Below are positions 33,777 through 44,710 of a stretch of 64,000 nucleotides of DNA, piece by piece. The stretch's first letter is position 1, and every line of letters starts with the position of its first letter. The DNA comes from Prorocentrum cordatum (taxonomy: Eukaryota > Sar > Dinophyceae > Prorocentrales > Prorocentraceae), in the NCBI GenBank assembly GCA_963575745.1, contig CAUYUJ010005036.1, positions 126,001 to 190,000 of the forward strand, written 5' to 3'. Below the pieces are notes generated by a model. It saw only the letters and a list, made by a program, of their open reading frames with translations, did no database searches and was not told the DNA's origin. A program made the position numbers and the translations under genes.

Positions 33777-33798
33777 TCCGTAGCCATTTTGGCTCAAG
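33777..33798 (+). other. Dinoflagellate spliced-leader (DinoSL) relic
   Basis: All 22 positions fit the DinoSL consensus: T as the variable first base, then CCGTAGCCA, then TTTTGGCTCAAG. In an SL RNA gene a GT donor would follow AAG; here TCTTTGG follows and leads into LINE sequence. So this is the 5' end of a trans-spliced mRNA that was copied back into the genome. Confidence 0.9.
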
Positions 33799-33979
33799 TC
33801 TTTGGTCTCCCAGCGGAAAGGAGTGGATACCGCTAGTCCGCGGCGAGACCCCAGTTTCTTTCATCGCACCGCTGCGTGAGCCGCCCAGGCGACGCAGCAT
33901 CCTGTGAGGCTCCTCGGAGCAAGACGACGAACCCGCCTGGTCAGCCCCAGGATCGGGAACAGACACTCCAGCAGCAGCC

Positions 33980-35122
33980 ATGGCGCCCAGGAGCTGGTGG
34001 CGCGACGCGGCGCCCTGGCGCGCAGGCCCCAGCTGGAAGTGCACGGAGTGCGGGTGCGGCAAGAACCTCGGGGCCTGGACGTGGTGCAAGCACTGTCAAG
34101 CACCCAGGCACGAGCCAGGCGACGCAGCCCCGCCAGCGGCGCAAGGGCGCTGGGCGGACCGCGCTGGCATGGCTACTGGGGGCAATGGTTCAGCGGGCCC
34201 TGGCGGCCCACACTCCGAGAACGACGGCTTCAACGTGGACAAGCTGGACCTCCCCGATGTCAATAAGCTGTACACAGTCGCCACCAAGATGGGCAACACA
34301 AAGCTCCAAGAGCGCTGCAAGGCGAGGATCGACACGATCAACCGCCTGGTGGCAGGAGGACCCCAGAAGTCCCTGGAGCTGCAGTTGTCCAACATCTCCA
34401 ACGCCCGCGACAAGCACGCCAAGAAGCTCGAGTCGGCCCTCGACAAGCTCGACAAATGGGAGCGCGAGCTCGACGGCCAGAGGGACTGGGTCGCCCAGCT
34501 CAACGCCGAGCTCGAGGACTTCAACGTGCAGCACTCCAAGGTCCTCGCTCACTTGCATGAGCTTCACGAGGCCAAGGCCCCTGAGCAGCCCGTGCTCGCC
34601 CTGGGCGCGCTGCTCGATGGCACCTGCAGCAGCACCAAGATCGACATGGGCTCAGTCTTCGACCTCGAGGAAGGAGACATCACCAACGAGGGCCGAGAGG
34701 AGATCAGCAAACGACAGCGAGCACTGGAGGAACACATCACAACCTGGACAAAGGAAGTCTTCGCCAAGGCCGCCGAGCACGCGCTGCCCGTCAAGCAACA
34801 GCACCAGGAGCACCCACATCGGCTGGTCAAGAAACGCAAAGGAGACAACGACAAGGGCCCCCAGCCTCCTGCGGCAGCAGCAGCAGCACCAGCGGACCCA
34901 GCCAGCCAGTCTCAGGCGAGCACGGCTGGAGGCGCCGCATCGGTGCCGCCCGCAGCCGAACCGCCCAGGGGCACCTGCCCTTCTACAGACGCAAGCCGCG
35001 CTGAACTTCAGCGACGCACCAACGAGACCCTGGCCAGGCGCAAGAAGGACAAAGTCAAGGAGAAGAGCGACCAGGCCCCTACCGCAGGCGCCCAGCCAGC
35101 GGCAGGGGCCCAACCCGCCTGA
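33980..35122 (+). CDS. LINE ORF1: zinc finger and coiled-coil protein
   Basis: 380-codon ORF starting MAPRSWWRD. Residues 19-44 form WKCTECGCGKN...WCKHC, a CX2C-X10-CX2C finger resembling the RanBP2 type. Residues 85-215 are predicted coiled coil by heptad pattern (KLESALDKLDKWERELDGQ). A Lys/Arg-rich segment (VKKRKGDNDKG) and Ala/Pro/Gln-rich tail follow. ORF1 proteins of LINEs bind element RNA; that role is inferred from position. The ATG is 182 bp downstream of the spliced leader, a plausible 5' UTR. No stop or frameshift inside, unlike the rest of the element. Confidence 0.75.
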   Translation: MAPRSWWRDAAPWRAGPSWKCTECGCGKNLGAWTWCKHCQAPRHEPGDAAPPAAQGRWADRAGMATGGNGSAGPGGPHSENDGFNVDKLDLPDVNKLYTVATKMGNTKLQERCKARIDTINRLVAGGPQKSLELQLSNISNARDKHAKKLESALDKLDKWERELDGQRDWVAQLNAELEDFNVQHSKVLAHLHELHEAKAPEQPVLALGALLDGTCSSTKIDMGSVFDLEEGDITNEGREEISKRQRALEEHITTWTKEVFAKAAEHALPVKQQHQEHPHRLVKKRKGDNDKGPQPPAAAAAAPADPASQSQASTAGGAASVPPAAEPPRGTCPSTDASRAELQRRTNETLARRKKDKVKEKSDQAPTAGAQPAAGAQPA

Positions 35123-35289
35123 GCCAAGGGCAGGCGGGGCGCCCGACCACCTTCCCGCACATCGCGCCGGACCTAGCGGAGCAGGACCAGCATGGAGTGC
35201 CATATTCGTTGATGGCACATCCCCGAAGATAATAAGCGCTCTTGGGGACGCGGTCATCATCAAGGCAGGGACCTGGGCGGGGGGCGACT

Positions 35290-36580
35290 CCGACCCAGAG
35301 GCAGACGCGGAGGTCAACGACGACAGGGGCACCTGCGTTGACAACTACAACATACAGCGAGGCTCTGCGAGGCGAGGGCTGGGGGAGCCGCCCGCAGAGG
35401 GGACGCGGGCCCTCGGCCCCCGAGCGGTCGCGGCTTCTCGATGACGACGTTGGGAGCATCGACCTGAGTGGCGCCCAGCTCGCAGAGGACGCCACCGACG
35501 AGCGGGAGGCAGACACTGAGCTTAGAGGAGCTGCTCAGCCAGGTCATGGACCAGGGCCCCGCCTTCGGAGCTGAGGCTGCTGCGCAAGAGGATCAGGATC
35601 TCTCGCAGCCCTCGCTCCGCGTGCGACAAGGAGGTGGGGCTGGAGCCGTCCCAGACCACAGCAGGGGAGGCGGCATAGGGTGCGCGCGGGCTGCCGCGGA
35701 CGCGCGGGTGGTCGAAGCCTCCCGCAGCACCCAGCTCACCGCCGACGCTGCCGACGGGCGGGTGGCCGAAGCCGTCCGCGGTTCGAGCACTGCCCCCCAG
35801 CACGGTCAGGGAGCCTCCCATGGGTGCTCCCACGACAGGTGGGCACCCCCACCTCAGAGGGCGTAGATCAGACGCCCCCAACGCAATGCTGCAGCCCGCA
35901 CCTGGTCGTGGGTCCCAGCCCCAGCGGGCTAGGGGGAAGCGTGCACCCAACCAGCGGGCCCAGGAGCAGCCTGGTGTGGAAGGCTTGGTGCCCTGCGAGG
36001 TGCAGGACCTTGCCGAGGGCCCGCTGAGGGTTGAGCGACCTGTGTCACAGCAGGCAGCCCGAGCGACCAGCGCCTCTCCTCTGCCACTTGGAGGAGACTC
36101 GGGGGCAGCATACATCCCAGACATCCACGGCGTCGACATGTACCTGGACGGCGAGTCCGACATGAGCGGGATCGCAGACTACGGAGGCACCCCCACCTCG
36201 AGCCACTCAGGAATCAAACCACCGCTGGCCACGGTGGGGGGGGGAGGGGGAGGACGATTACTCCCTGCGTCTCCCAGGGGGGGGGGGGGGGCGGCGGGGT
36301 GGAACACATGCTGTCGTGCCCACTCTGCGGAGGATTGAGGCGGGCGTGCCGACCGTCCCCACCCCACACCAGGACGATCCGACAGTGTCGTCTCGCGGCA
36401 TTACTAGTGGCTCAGTCCGAGGCGATGCAGGATTCTTTTCACGTGCTTTTCTGGAAGCAGACATCGAGCTCAACGACAGGATGGACACCTGCGTGGGCAA
36501 CGACATCCACCCAGGCTCTGCAAGGCGAAGGAGGGGCCCTCCACCAGCAGAGAAGGAGCGGACCCAAGGCCCAGGGGTCG
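35290..36580 (+). repeat. Internal duplication between LINE ORF1 and ORF2
   Basis: The block around 35290-35440 (GACAGGGGCACCTGCGT ... AGGCTCTGCGAGGCG) is repeated in diverged form at 36450-36580 (GGATGGACACCTGCGT ... AGGCTCTGCAAGGCG), an offset of about 1.15 kb. The region between has Gly/Pro-rich frames and G-runs at 36235-36300 that may hide indels. Confidence 0.6.
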
Positions 36581-36699
36581 CTGCTTCCGACGAACACGAC
36601 GTGGACGGTATAAACCCCAGCTACGACACCCACCACGGCAGCCACGACTGCCAGCACCCCATGGAGGTGGATGACCCCGCTGTGAGCAGCTCAGCAAGC

Positions 36700-37460
36700 C
36701 CGCGGCGGAACCAGTCCAAGCGGGGCAAAGGAGGAGCGTCCAATGCAGAAGTCAGGATCTACGGGGCCAACTGTTCTACATGGGGCGCCGCCAGCACGCT
36801 ACTCGACTCCGCGTGTGGAGGCCAGGTTTGGGCTCTCCTTGTACAAGAGCAGCAGTTGAGCAATCAGTGGATACCCGAGATCCTCGCCTCCACCAAGAAG
36901 CGAGGGATCACCCTGGCCATGACCAGGTCTGCCCCTGGGCCACACGGAGGGCCCAGCGCAGGAGTATATTGCAGTGCCCTCAGCTATTGGCCTGGCACCG
37001 CTGGCGGGATATAAGGATTTCGACCACTCGCCACCTGGGTCACCAGGACGTCTGTGCGTGGCCTGGGCACCCATCGGAGGCAAGGGAGGCATGATGCTCA
37101 TCAGCGTGTACATGTGGGTCTCGGATGGCCTAACCATCAGGAGCCTCAGCCGGATGGATCGCATTGCTGACATCACCCACCGCTTCAGCATCCCCTGGGC
37201 CCCCCAGGGCGACTTCAACATGCTACCCAGCGAGCGGGCCAACAGCAACTGGATCGACGACATGCGCGGAGTCCTACTGGCGACGGGGCTACCCACCTGC
37301 CAGCATGCCACAGGGCATCGCGAGCTGGACTACTACGCAGTGGACCAGAGCATCGCCCCAGCCTTCGACCCCCCGCAGCTCTACACTGAGGTCAGCGTCC
37401 CGCCGCACACGCCGCTGGTCCTGACCCTTCGAGGATCTTTCCGCAAGGCGCAGGTACGTA
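36700..37460 (+). pseudogene. LINE APE-type endonuclease domain (frameshifted)
   Basis: First part in frame with 36316-37014: IYGANCSTWGAAS (catalytic Asn), ALLVQEQQL (catalytic Glu), GGPSAGV. After a frameshift near 37000 the domain continues: SVYMWVSDGLT, APQGDFNMLPSE (Asp and Asn), ELDYYAVDQ (Asp), VPPHTPLVL (terminal His). All signature residues of the AP-endonuclease-like nick-making domain are present, but in two frames. Confidence 0.75.
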
Positions 37461-39511
37461 TACTGCAAAGCCCTTCCCAGCAGAGGCACCGCTCGCGCAG
37501 GATAGGCCAGACCCCATCGAGGTCCAGTGGCCACAGCTGGGCTACAGCAGGCGCCTGCACCTCAACGACCTGGACCGACTATGGCAGGAGGCCAACGCCA
37601 GCATGGAAGCCGAGCTTTGCCACCTGCACCAGATTCCTCATGACCAAAGATACATGTACAAGGGCCGCGGCAAGGCCCCCAAGTTCATAACAGTCGCAGC
37701 AGCTGGACCCGAAGCCCATGCCCGACCCAGAGGGAACCCTACTTCGAGAGCATGGAGGTGGTATGCCAAGCTGCTTGGCGACATAATGCTCCTCCACCGC
37801 AGCGCCAACAAGCGGGGAAGCAGCTGCGACATCCTCATGCCCCACTGGAGAAGCCTGGCCAGGCAGAGCATGCATGGCCGCAGACAATGGAAACACATAC
37901 CCAACGCAGACCTGTACCAGCAAGTCGTAGACCTGGCGTGGGAGAACAGCATCGCTCAGAACATGGACCTGCTGACGGAGATACGAACAGTACATCAGTA
38001 CGCCAGTGCCGAGGCACACAAGATCGAGCAGCGCATCGCCTCGCAGCGAGGCAAAGAATGGAGGGAGCGACTCAAGCAGGCCTCCAAGGGTTCGGCAGGG
38101 TTCATTCATCGCATCAGCAAGTGGGCGAAGGCGCCGCCCACGCCATACGCTACCACGGCGCAGGTCAACGCGGGCATATGTAACCTCGACCTGGCGGACC
38201 TGCAGACGCGAACGGAGCAGCATGCAGCAATATGGCATCGACTGTGGATGTCCCATCATGGGATCAGCCGGGGCGAACCGCCCCGCCCATGGGACAACTG
38301 TACCTACGATCGCCCGCTGATCCACGTTACCCCCGAGGCCTTCAAGAAAGTCTGCAGAACCTTCAGGGCGACTGCGGGAGTAGGGGCGGATCAAATACAT
38401 CCCAGATGGCTGGGGGAGCTGTCCGACAAGGGCACGCAGTTCATGTGCGACCTGGTCATGTACATCAGCCAACGCATCCATTGGCCAACCAGCGTGCAGC
38501 ACATCCTCTACTTCCTTCTGGATAAGAACGCTACCGATACTAGGCCTATTTGGCTCATGACCACCACCATGCGGACCACCGAGAGACTGCATGCGGACAT
38601 CTACATTCAATGGGAAGCAGAGATTTCGCGGGACTACGATTGGGCATCCAGGGGAGGAGGAGCAGAGAACGCCATGTGGACCCAGGCCCGAGCTGAGAAA
38701 AGCCGGCCCGACAATGTTGTCCCTCAGCGCCGTGTCCGACCTGGGGAAGGCCTTCGAGCACATCAGCGCCTACCTCTTGCGGGAAACCAGCCCCGATCTC
38801 GACTTCCCGCGACAGATGATACACCTTTTCATATCAATGTGCACGGGGCCCAGATGGATCATGTACCAGAGGATTGTGTCCAAATTCTACACTGTCACCT
38901 ACTCAGCCGTGATTGCGGGCTCCTGTGGTGGCGCCAGAGCGCTGAAGATGGTCATCATTCCAGTATGCGACAAGATCCGCCGACAATGGCCACGTGTACG
39001 ACAGGTTTTATACGTGGACGACCACCAGATGCAGCGAGATGGAGGACGCCAAGAAGTACGCGAGGACATCTACGCTGGCACCCAGTGCTACATCAACCAG
39101 ATCGAGGGGGACCTCGGCATACCCATCTCGTGCAACCGCGGGACCAAGCCAGGCAAGAGCTACTTCATCACAGCCGACAAGGAGTTGCGCCACACCTGCA
39201 GGGCCATGGCCAAATACTTCGGCTACCAAGTCGAGGCCACAGGGCAGCAGCTCGGCGTGGACACTGCGGGGGGGGAGATATCACGGCGGAAGGCTGGCTC
39301 GAGAATCCGCAAGGCCTGGGGCAGGAAGAGGAAGCTGCTCGGCCCAAAGGCCAGCGGGGCCACCACCAGGGCAGTGGTCAAGAACGGCCTGCACCCCAGC
39401 ATGTTCTACGCCTCGGCCAGCTTCGGGGCCCCCGCCACGATCCCCAGCACGGCCCGCGCCCTCATGTCCAGCGGCCTCGGCGGCGAGCCCATGGGCAAGG
39501 ACAGGGCCTAG
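37461..39511 (+). pseudogene. LINE reverse transcriptase domain (frameshifted)
   Basis: A connector helical region (LHLNDLDRLWQEANAS at about 37560) leads into RT. RPIWLMTTTMR at about 38545 is a variant of the conserved block before the palm. In a second frame follow SDLGKAFEHIS (catalytic Asp, about 38735), CGGARALKMVI and VLYVDDHQM (YVDD, about 39010), then thumb sequence to 39511. One frameshift near 38700 separates fingers from palm. Confidence 0.8.
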
Positions 39512-39541
39512 CGGCTCTGGCTTCACTCGGCCGGCCCGATA

Positions 39542-40790
39542 GTGCAGGCCACCCTCGCCCCGATGGGCAAGTGGGCCATGGTCATCTGGGACTCAGGGGC
39601 CGACTACGCCAAGCTCGAAGCAGGATGGCGAAAGGCAGTTCGCCTAGCAGCAGCTAGGCAGGTCCCCCACCGCAAGTTCGACTGGACGCAAGTCAGGGGG
39701 CCTGCTACCGCGCTCTACGGATCCCTGGACAGGCTTGGGTGGACCTGGCCAGCCCCACACATCATCATGACGCACCACCAGGGGTTGCTGAACATGAGGA
39801 TCGTACCACCCTCCACGATCAAGGCGCTCGCACTAGCCAGGCTCGAGCAGGTCGCCATGGAGGAATGGGCCGAGAATCGTGAGCTACCTGGAGTTTCACG
39901 ACCCTGTCTGGAACCAGTGCGTTCCCTCCCCCGCCAGGAGGCTCAGCGCTACTGCCCGAGGAGAAGAGGCGCAATCGAGAGCTACCTGTGCGCCGCCTTC
40001 TGCACGCAAAATGCACGATGGCGAAGAGGAGAGACAGACCTACGATATTGCCAAGCATGCGGCAGCGAGATCGGCACCCATCAGCACAGGTTCTGCAGGT
40101 GCAGTGCGCTCGACCAGCAGCGCAGAGATATTGCCGAAGATAACGCTGCAATCATTCACAGGGCCACCAGGGCCACGGAGGGAGCGCAACTTTTTGCCCG
40201 AGGCATTGTAGACCATCCTGTGGCGGATCCCACGTCCGATTTTCAGTTTGGGCGAATGCAAACCCGAACGGGAGAGCCAGGCCTGCGCAGTGGCTTCGCC
40301 TTCTCCGGCGGATCGGGAGTAGGGCATCCAGGATGCAAGAGTTTCGGTTGGGGTTCCTCGTTCGTGAGAGGATCGCCGTTTGCCGTCGAATTCTCGCAAT
40401 GTGGATGCCCTGCTGGCGTGCGAGCAACCCTCTCTGTCCTGCGGTGTGAGCTGTTAGGCTTCGCACACCCTTTGCAGTTCGCCACTCCCCCACTCACCGC
40501 GGGGGTTGATAATGATAGTTTGCTTCGAGGCCCCAGGAGAGGCCGAGCCTGATGCACCAGAGGAGTTCGCTCGCATGCAGATGTTTGGACTCAGATTTGG
40601 AACGTCCTAGATGTTAGTTTTCCTGGCCTAGCAGGGCTTACCACGGTCAAAATCAAAGCTCATTCTGCGCAGCACTTGAATTCGGATGACCCCAGAGTGG
40701 GCTTCCTCGCCCGAGGGCATAAAGAGGCGGACGAAGCGGCCCGAGAAGGGGCTGACCTCGCCCCTCGACCTGTTGGCACTAGCACGACGT
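39542..40790 (+). pseudogene. LINE C-terminal region: Cys/His cluster and RNase H remnant
   Basis: The frame from 39542 continues the thumb and contains CQACGSEIGTHQHRFCRC at about 40055-40110, a cysteine/histidine cluster typical of LINE C-termini. After a frameshift near 40250 the RNase H end is seen at about 40640-40760: TVKIKAHSAQHL and ARGHKEADEAAREGADL, the usual KxH and (G/H)N-x-x-AD-x-x-A blocks. Confidence 0.65.
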
Positions 40791-41169
40791 ATAAGCAACG
40801 ATATACGGACGTTCAAGCAGTTTTGAATTGTTTGGCCGATCTTACAATTCGGAGGACGGGGTCTTTTGCCGACACCACCCCGAGCCCCCCCCCCCCCCCT
40901 GCCAGGAGGAGATGGGGGAGGAGGAGGAGTGTTAGTCCCCAGAAGAAGGCCCCGCTAGTTTCTCAGGGCCTGCCGCCTCCCGCCTCCGATGCGGACGCAA
41001 AACCACCGCGAGGAAGGAAGGGGCGCGCAACATTCATAATCCAAGAGTGCCTGGGCCGCGCGGTCTGTAGGGGGCCAGGAGGCCAAGTTCCCCCTCCTCC
41101 TCCTCCGACCTCCCCCTCCTCCTCCACAGGTAATAGGAACCTGTTCCGAGGCCACTCGCTCTGGAAGAC

Positions 41170-41330
41170 AGGGCCGTTTGTGTTCTGTTAAAACTGCGGA
41201 AGTTTCTCGTCGCTCACGTTGAGGGATCTGGCCGATATCTGCAAGTTCACACCTGCAGATAAGAATGCCAAGGCCCGTAGGAACCGCCTGCGACAGGGCA
41301 GGCGCCCCAGGGAGAGTGGGCACTATGCAG
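41170..41330 (+). pseudogene. LINE terminal Cys-rich motif remnant
   Basis: After an in-frame stop the sequence reads NCGSFSSLTLRDLADICKF then RRNRLRQGRRP. This corresponds to the FCxxCG...R-x-x-x-L-x-x-x-C...L-x-x-G-x-x-P block I associate with the ends of dinoflagellate LINE proteins. Confidence 0.45.
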
Positions 41331-41394
41331 ACCCGAGGGAACCATTAGCACAGAGGAGGCCCAAAAGGTTCGAGGCCGACCTGGGGCCCCTCGT

Positions 41395-42079
41395 GCCCGC
41401 TCCCGATGCTGCTGCTGCCCCCCCCCCCCCCCCCCTGGTCTAGTAATCGCCCCCTCGGGCTGCGTGCGCCTGCCGCTGCTGACCCGCCTCACCGCCCACT
41501 CCGCCCATTCCTCCTCCTCCATCCCCTCCCTCCGCTTCCGATGGCCGCTGCCCCCCTCCCCGTCCTCCTCAGCCCGCTCCCCCTCTTCTCCTCGTCCATC
41601 CTTTTCCTCATGCCCAGAAGGTCGGCGGACCCATTTGATGGGTCCGCCCGAAAGTCGGATCCATTTAACTAATGAGACTGGGGCCCATTTGCTCTATCAT
41701 GTTCGGAAGGGGGCCCATGCATGGGCCTGGGCGCAGTCCAGGGCGGACCCATGCATGGACCTGGGTCAAGCATTCAATGTTCAATAATGGGCGCGGGCCC
41801 GCGCTGCCATTTTTGTGTTAACTTGTTCGGGGGAGGGGGGGGGGGGGGGGGGGGGCGCTGGCTGCGATAGAACATGCGTTCGGCCGAACCCATCTTAAGC
41901 AGGTGCGCTGCCTTTCATTTTCTGTCATCGACGCACGCACATGCAGCATCATGTTCCACTGATCGCTAGAAACTTGCGATCTGCGCCCGCAGCAAGGCGG
42001 GCGCTCAAAACATGTGCCTGTTTGGGCGAGGGAAGGGCGATGAAAAGGGGATCGAAAGCAATGCGTGTTTCTTGTTCCA
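41395..42079. other. Homopolymer-rich intergenic stretch
   Basis: C-run at 41419-41434, G-run at 41828-41856. 41615-41645 holds a short inverted repeat (GGCGGACCCATTTGATGGGT). CATGCATGGRCCTGGG occurs twice near 41720 and 41750. No gene recognised. Confidence 0.45.
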
Positions 42080-42080
42080 G

Positions 42081-42177
42081 CCCTCGCGATCTACATGTAC
42101 TCGGCCGACTTGCCCGCGATGCCAAAAACGTTTCCCTGGTCGAGGAAGCCACGGAGAACAAAAAACATGTGCGCAGG
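42081..42177 (+). CDS. Possible internal exon, unrecognised
   Basis: 97 nt between a strong acceptor (TTTCTTGTTCCAG) and a donor (GTGAGGACGGG). All three frames are open, so the frame cannot be chosen; two read like ordinary protein (RDLHVLGRLARDAKNVSLVE or IYMYSADLPAMPKTFP). No neighbouring exons were found and the flanks are G-rich repeats. Confidence 0.3.
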
Positions 42178-42589
42178 GTGAGGACGGGCGGGGGGGTGGG
42201 GGGGGGGGGGGGCTGGAGGCGGAATTCGGGGGCGAGCGGGGGCGGCGGTTTCTGGTCGTGACGGCGTCGTCTGGGCCCAGCCCAGCGCACGCGCGCACTG
42301 GGAACCCCCCTGGGGTCGCGAGAAACGGCGCCACTGGCGGCCGCGAAAGGGGCGGGGCGCCCCCTCGCAGAGGCCCAGGAGAGGGGGGAGGTACATGGGG
42401 GGGAGGCGTCAGACGCGCGATTACTCGGGCCCCCGCCTCGCCCCTGCCCTGTCCCTTCTTCCCCGCGCTACAGGGGTGCGTCGAGGGAGAGGGGCGCCAA
42501 ACCCGAGGGGCGGAGGCAGGGGGCTGAGTGACATGGGGCCCTCCACGCCCTATCGTAGAGCATGCGTTTCATGCTCGGCCGCCAGGGCG

Positions 42590-43200
42590 AAAACTTGCAT
42601 CGATCCCTCGATCGAGGAGGCGACGCCTGCAACGATGCTGGTCAGGCCGTTCTTGGTCCCACGATCGGCGCACACCTTTGGCTTAGCCTGCAGGTCATCC
42701 GATCCAGGGGTCAGGATAAGCCCTGCAGGGTCGGCGCAAGCGTCGACGATGATACGGGTGAAATGCGCGGCGTGGGCCCTATCGAAGGCTGACGACTCCA
42801 TGCGTCGACCCCTCGATCGATGGGGAGGCGACCCGATCTTGGCCGGGCCGTTCCAGGGCCAGGGGTCGGCGCTTGCGGCCCCCTGGCCTGGCCTCGGGGG
42901 TCAGGGCCAGGATCGGCCTGGCCAGGGTCGGCGCTGGCGCCCACGATAGGCAGCGCGTGCCCAGTCAGGCTGGCAGAGCATCGACCCCTCGACCGACGAG
43001 GTGGCGATGCCTGTGCGCAGGCTGCTTCTTGGGCCCGCGATCGGCGCGCGCCTCGGCGATCCTGGGGTCAGGGTCGACCAGGGTCGGTGCAGGTGTCGGC
43101 GAAAAGGGAAAATGCAGCGTGGGCCCAATGCAGTTACTCCATCGATCGATGCCTCGACCGATGAGGAGGCGACCCGATCTTGGCCAGGCCTTAGCGGGGC
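42590..43200. repeat. Degenerate ~180-bp tandem repeat around a CCCTCGATCGA block
   Basis: Blocks with CATCGAYCCCTCGAYCGANG, then GAGGCGACCCGATCTTGGCC or GCGATGCCTG, recur near 42600, 42800, 42980 and 43140. Units are diverged, with GTCAGGGTCG-type spacers. Confidence 0.65.
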
Positions 43201-44330
43201 GACGTCCAGGAGGGCGCCGCGCGCCAAGAGGGGGGTCAACCCTGCTGCCGCTAGGACGGGCGCGCGAAGAAAGAAGCCCAGCGTCGCCCGGCGGAGAGAT
43301 CCACCAGTCTGAATCAGGGGCCCTCGGATCTGGTGGGGCGGCGGACATCGCGCATGGGGGCGCCCGCGTTGCCCCGTCACATGGCTGTCCATGGCAGATT
43401 TCCAAGCCCAGAACTCTGTAGACGCAGCTGCCACGGGGCCTCGAGCCAAGAGGGGCCTCGACGATGGGGGGGGCCAAGTGCGAGGGGATGAGATCGATGC
43501 TATAACCCTCGTGGGAGCGCCCCGGGACGCGGGGAGGGCGGGGGCGAACCGCCCGCGGGGTCTCGCCGCGTGGGGGCAGGGGGGGCCCGAGGAAGGGGGC
43601 GCCTTGCAGTCGGACCCAGGCCAGAAGAACACCCCTCAAGAACCGTCGGCCAAAACCTTGAGAACGCCCAACAAGCGCGAAGAACGCTGGGGCACCCTCC
43701 CCGAATCGACCTCGATCTTACACCTCGGCCCGACTGCGCTCGAGGAGCCCCGGGAAAGCCGGGGCGGCGCGAGCGTTCCTCGACGCCGGTGTCGAGCGGG
43801 CCGCTGATCCACCCGATCGCGGTAGGGCTCTCGCAGGTCGGGATCGCCGACGTCGGCCCCCACCGCGGACGGCCCCTTCGCCCCCCCCCCCCCCCCTTTC
43901 GGGGCGGGTTGGGGGAGGTGGCGCGGCGTTCGGCCCCGCTCCTCGCCGCCGCAAACTGGCGGTTCTGGTTCTTGGCCCCAGCCACTCTTGTCCAAAGCGC
44001 TCTGTAAGATGAGCTTCTGGGAGGGGGGGGGGCGCGTGTGCGCCGGGGGCGATTCCCTCTCAAAATTGCGCTCTCACCCCCGACTGCGGCGCCCCCCCAG
44101 AGGGCACCGCCCGCCCGCTGTTTCGCTGGATCACCTTTCTGGCAAGATCCACGCTCATCTTTTGCGACGCGTTCGCGACCTGGGCGTCTTGAGCGCGGCG
44201 CGCTGGGCCCCTGGCGCGAGGCTCCTCGACGCGGCGAGGGCCGCCAGCAGGGCGCGCAGTAGGCGCGCGATCTCAAGGGCAACGGCGGCGCCGTCGGGCA
44301 AGCGAACGCGCGGGGCGCGCTGCTAAAGGG
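43201..44330. other. No gene recognised
   Basis: GC-rich sequence with several open frames on both strands. A helical Leu/Ala-rich minus-strand frame near 44200-44290 looks protein-like but has no supporting splice sites or family match. Confidence 0.35.
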
Positions 44331-44560
44331 GCGGAGGAGGGGGGGGGGGGGGGGGGTGTACATGGGGGAGGAGAAATAGGAAGAGGGGGAGGAGGAGGAG
44401 GAGGGGGGGGAGGAAGAGAGGAGAGAGGAGGAGGAGGAGGAGGAGGAGGGGATGAAGGGCGAAGGGGGGGGGGGGGGGAGGAGGAGGGAAAGGGGGGGGG
44501 GGGCGGAGGAAGAGAAGGAGGAGGAGGAGGAAGCGGAGGAGGAAGCAGGAGGAGGAGAAG
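44331..44560. repeat. Purine-only G/GGA array
   Basis: About 230 bp of almost pure G and A with long G runs; strongly strand-asymmetric. Confidence 0.9.
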
Positions 44561-44629
44561 TTCTCATTTCGGGAAGGGGCCTGCTCGGATTGGACAGCAT
44601 TGGAAAATTGGTAGATTGGAATATTGGAT

Positions 44630-44710
44630 ACTGTCCAATCCAGACGTCCAATATTGGACCTGGGGTCCAATATTGGACTCGGGTCCAATATTGGACCCAG
44701 GTTCCGAGAC
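44630..44710. repeat. Cluster of GTCCAATATTGGAC palindromes
   Basis: TCCAATATTGGAC, a near-perfect palindrome, occurs three times in 60 bp (from about 44646), flanked by further ATTGGA/TCCAAT words to about 44880. Confidence 0.85.

Larger units (their letters stand above)
33777..41440 (+). mobile_element. LINE (non-LTR) retrotransposon carrying a 5' spliced leader
   Basis: About 7.6 kb on the plus strand: DinoSL at the very 5' end, ORF1 with zinc finger and coiled coil, then a second coding region with APE-type endonuclease, reverse transcriptase (DLGKAFEHI and YVDD), a CCHC-like cluster, RNase H (IKAHS ... EADEAA) and a final Cys-rich block. Domain residues are well kept, but single-base frameshifts occur near 37000, 37455, 38700, 39520 and 40250, plus a stop near the end, so this copy is not functional as assembled. 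No poly(A) tail or target duplication was found. Confidence 0.85.

Noticed and set aside
33777-33798. SL RNA gene
   Set aside because: The base after the AAG end is T and no GT donor or Sm-site RNA follows; the sequence continues into LINE ORF1.
43988-44326. Possible helical exon on either strand
   Set aside because: Protein-like text occurs in competing frames on both strands with no splice or homology support.
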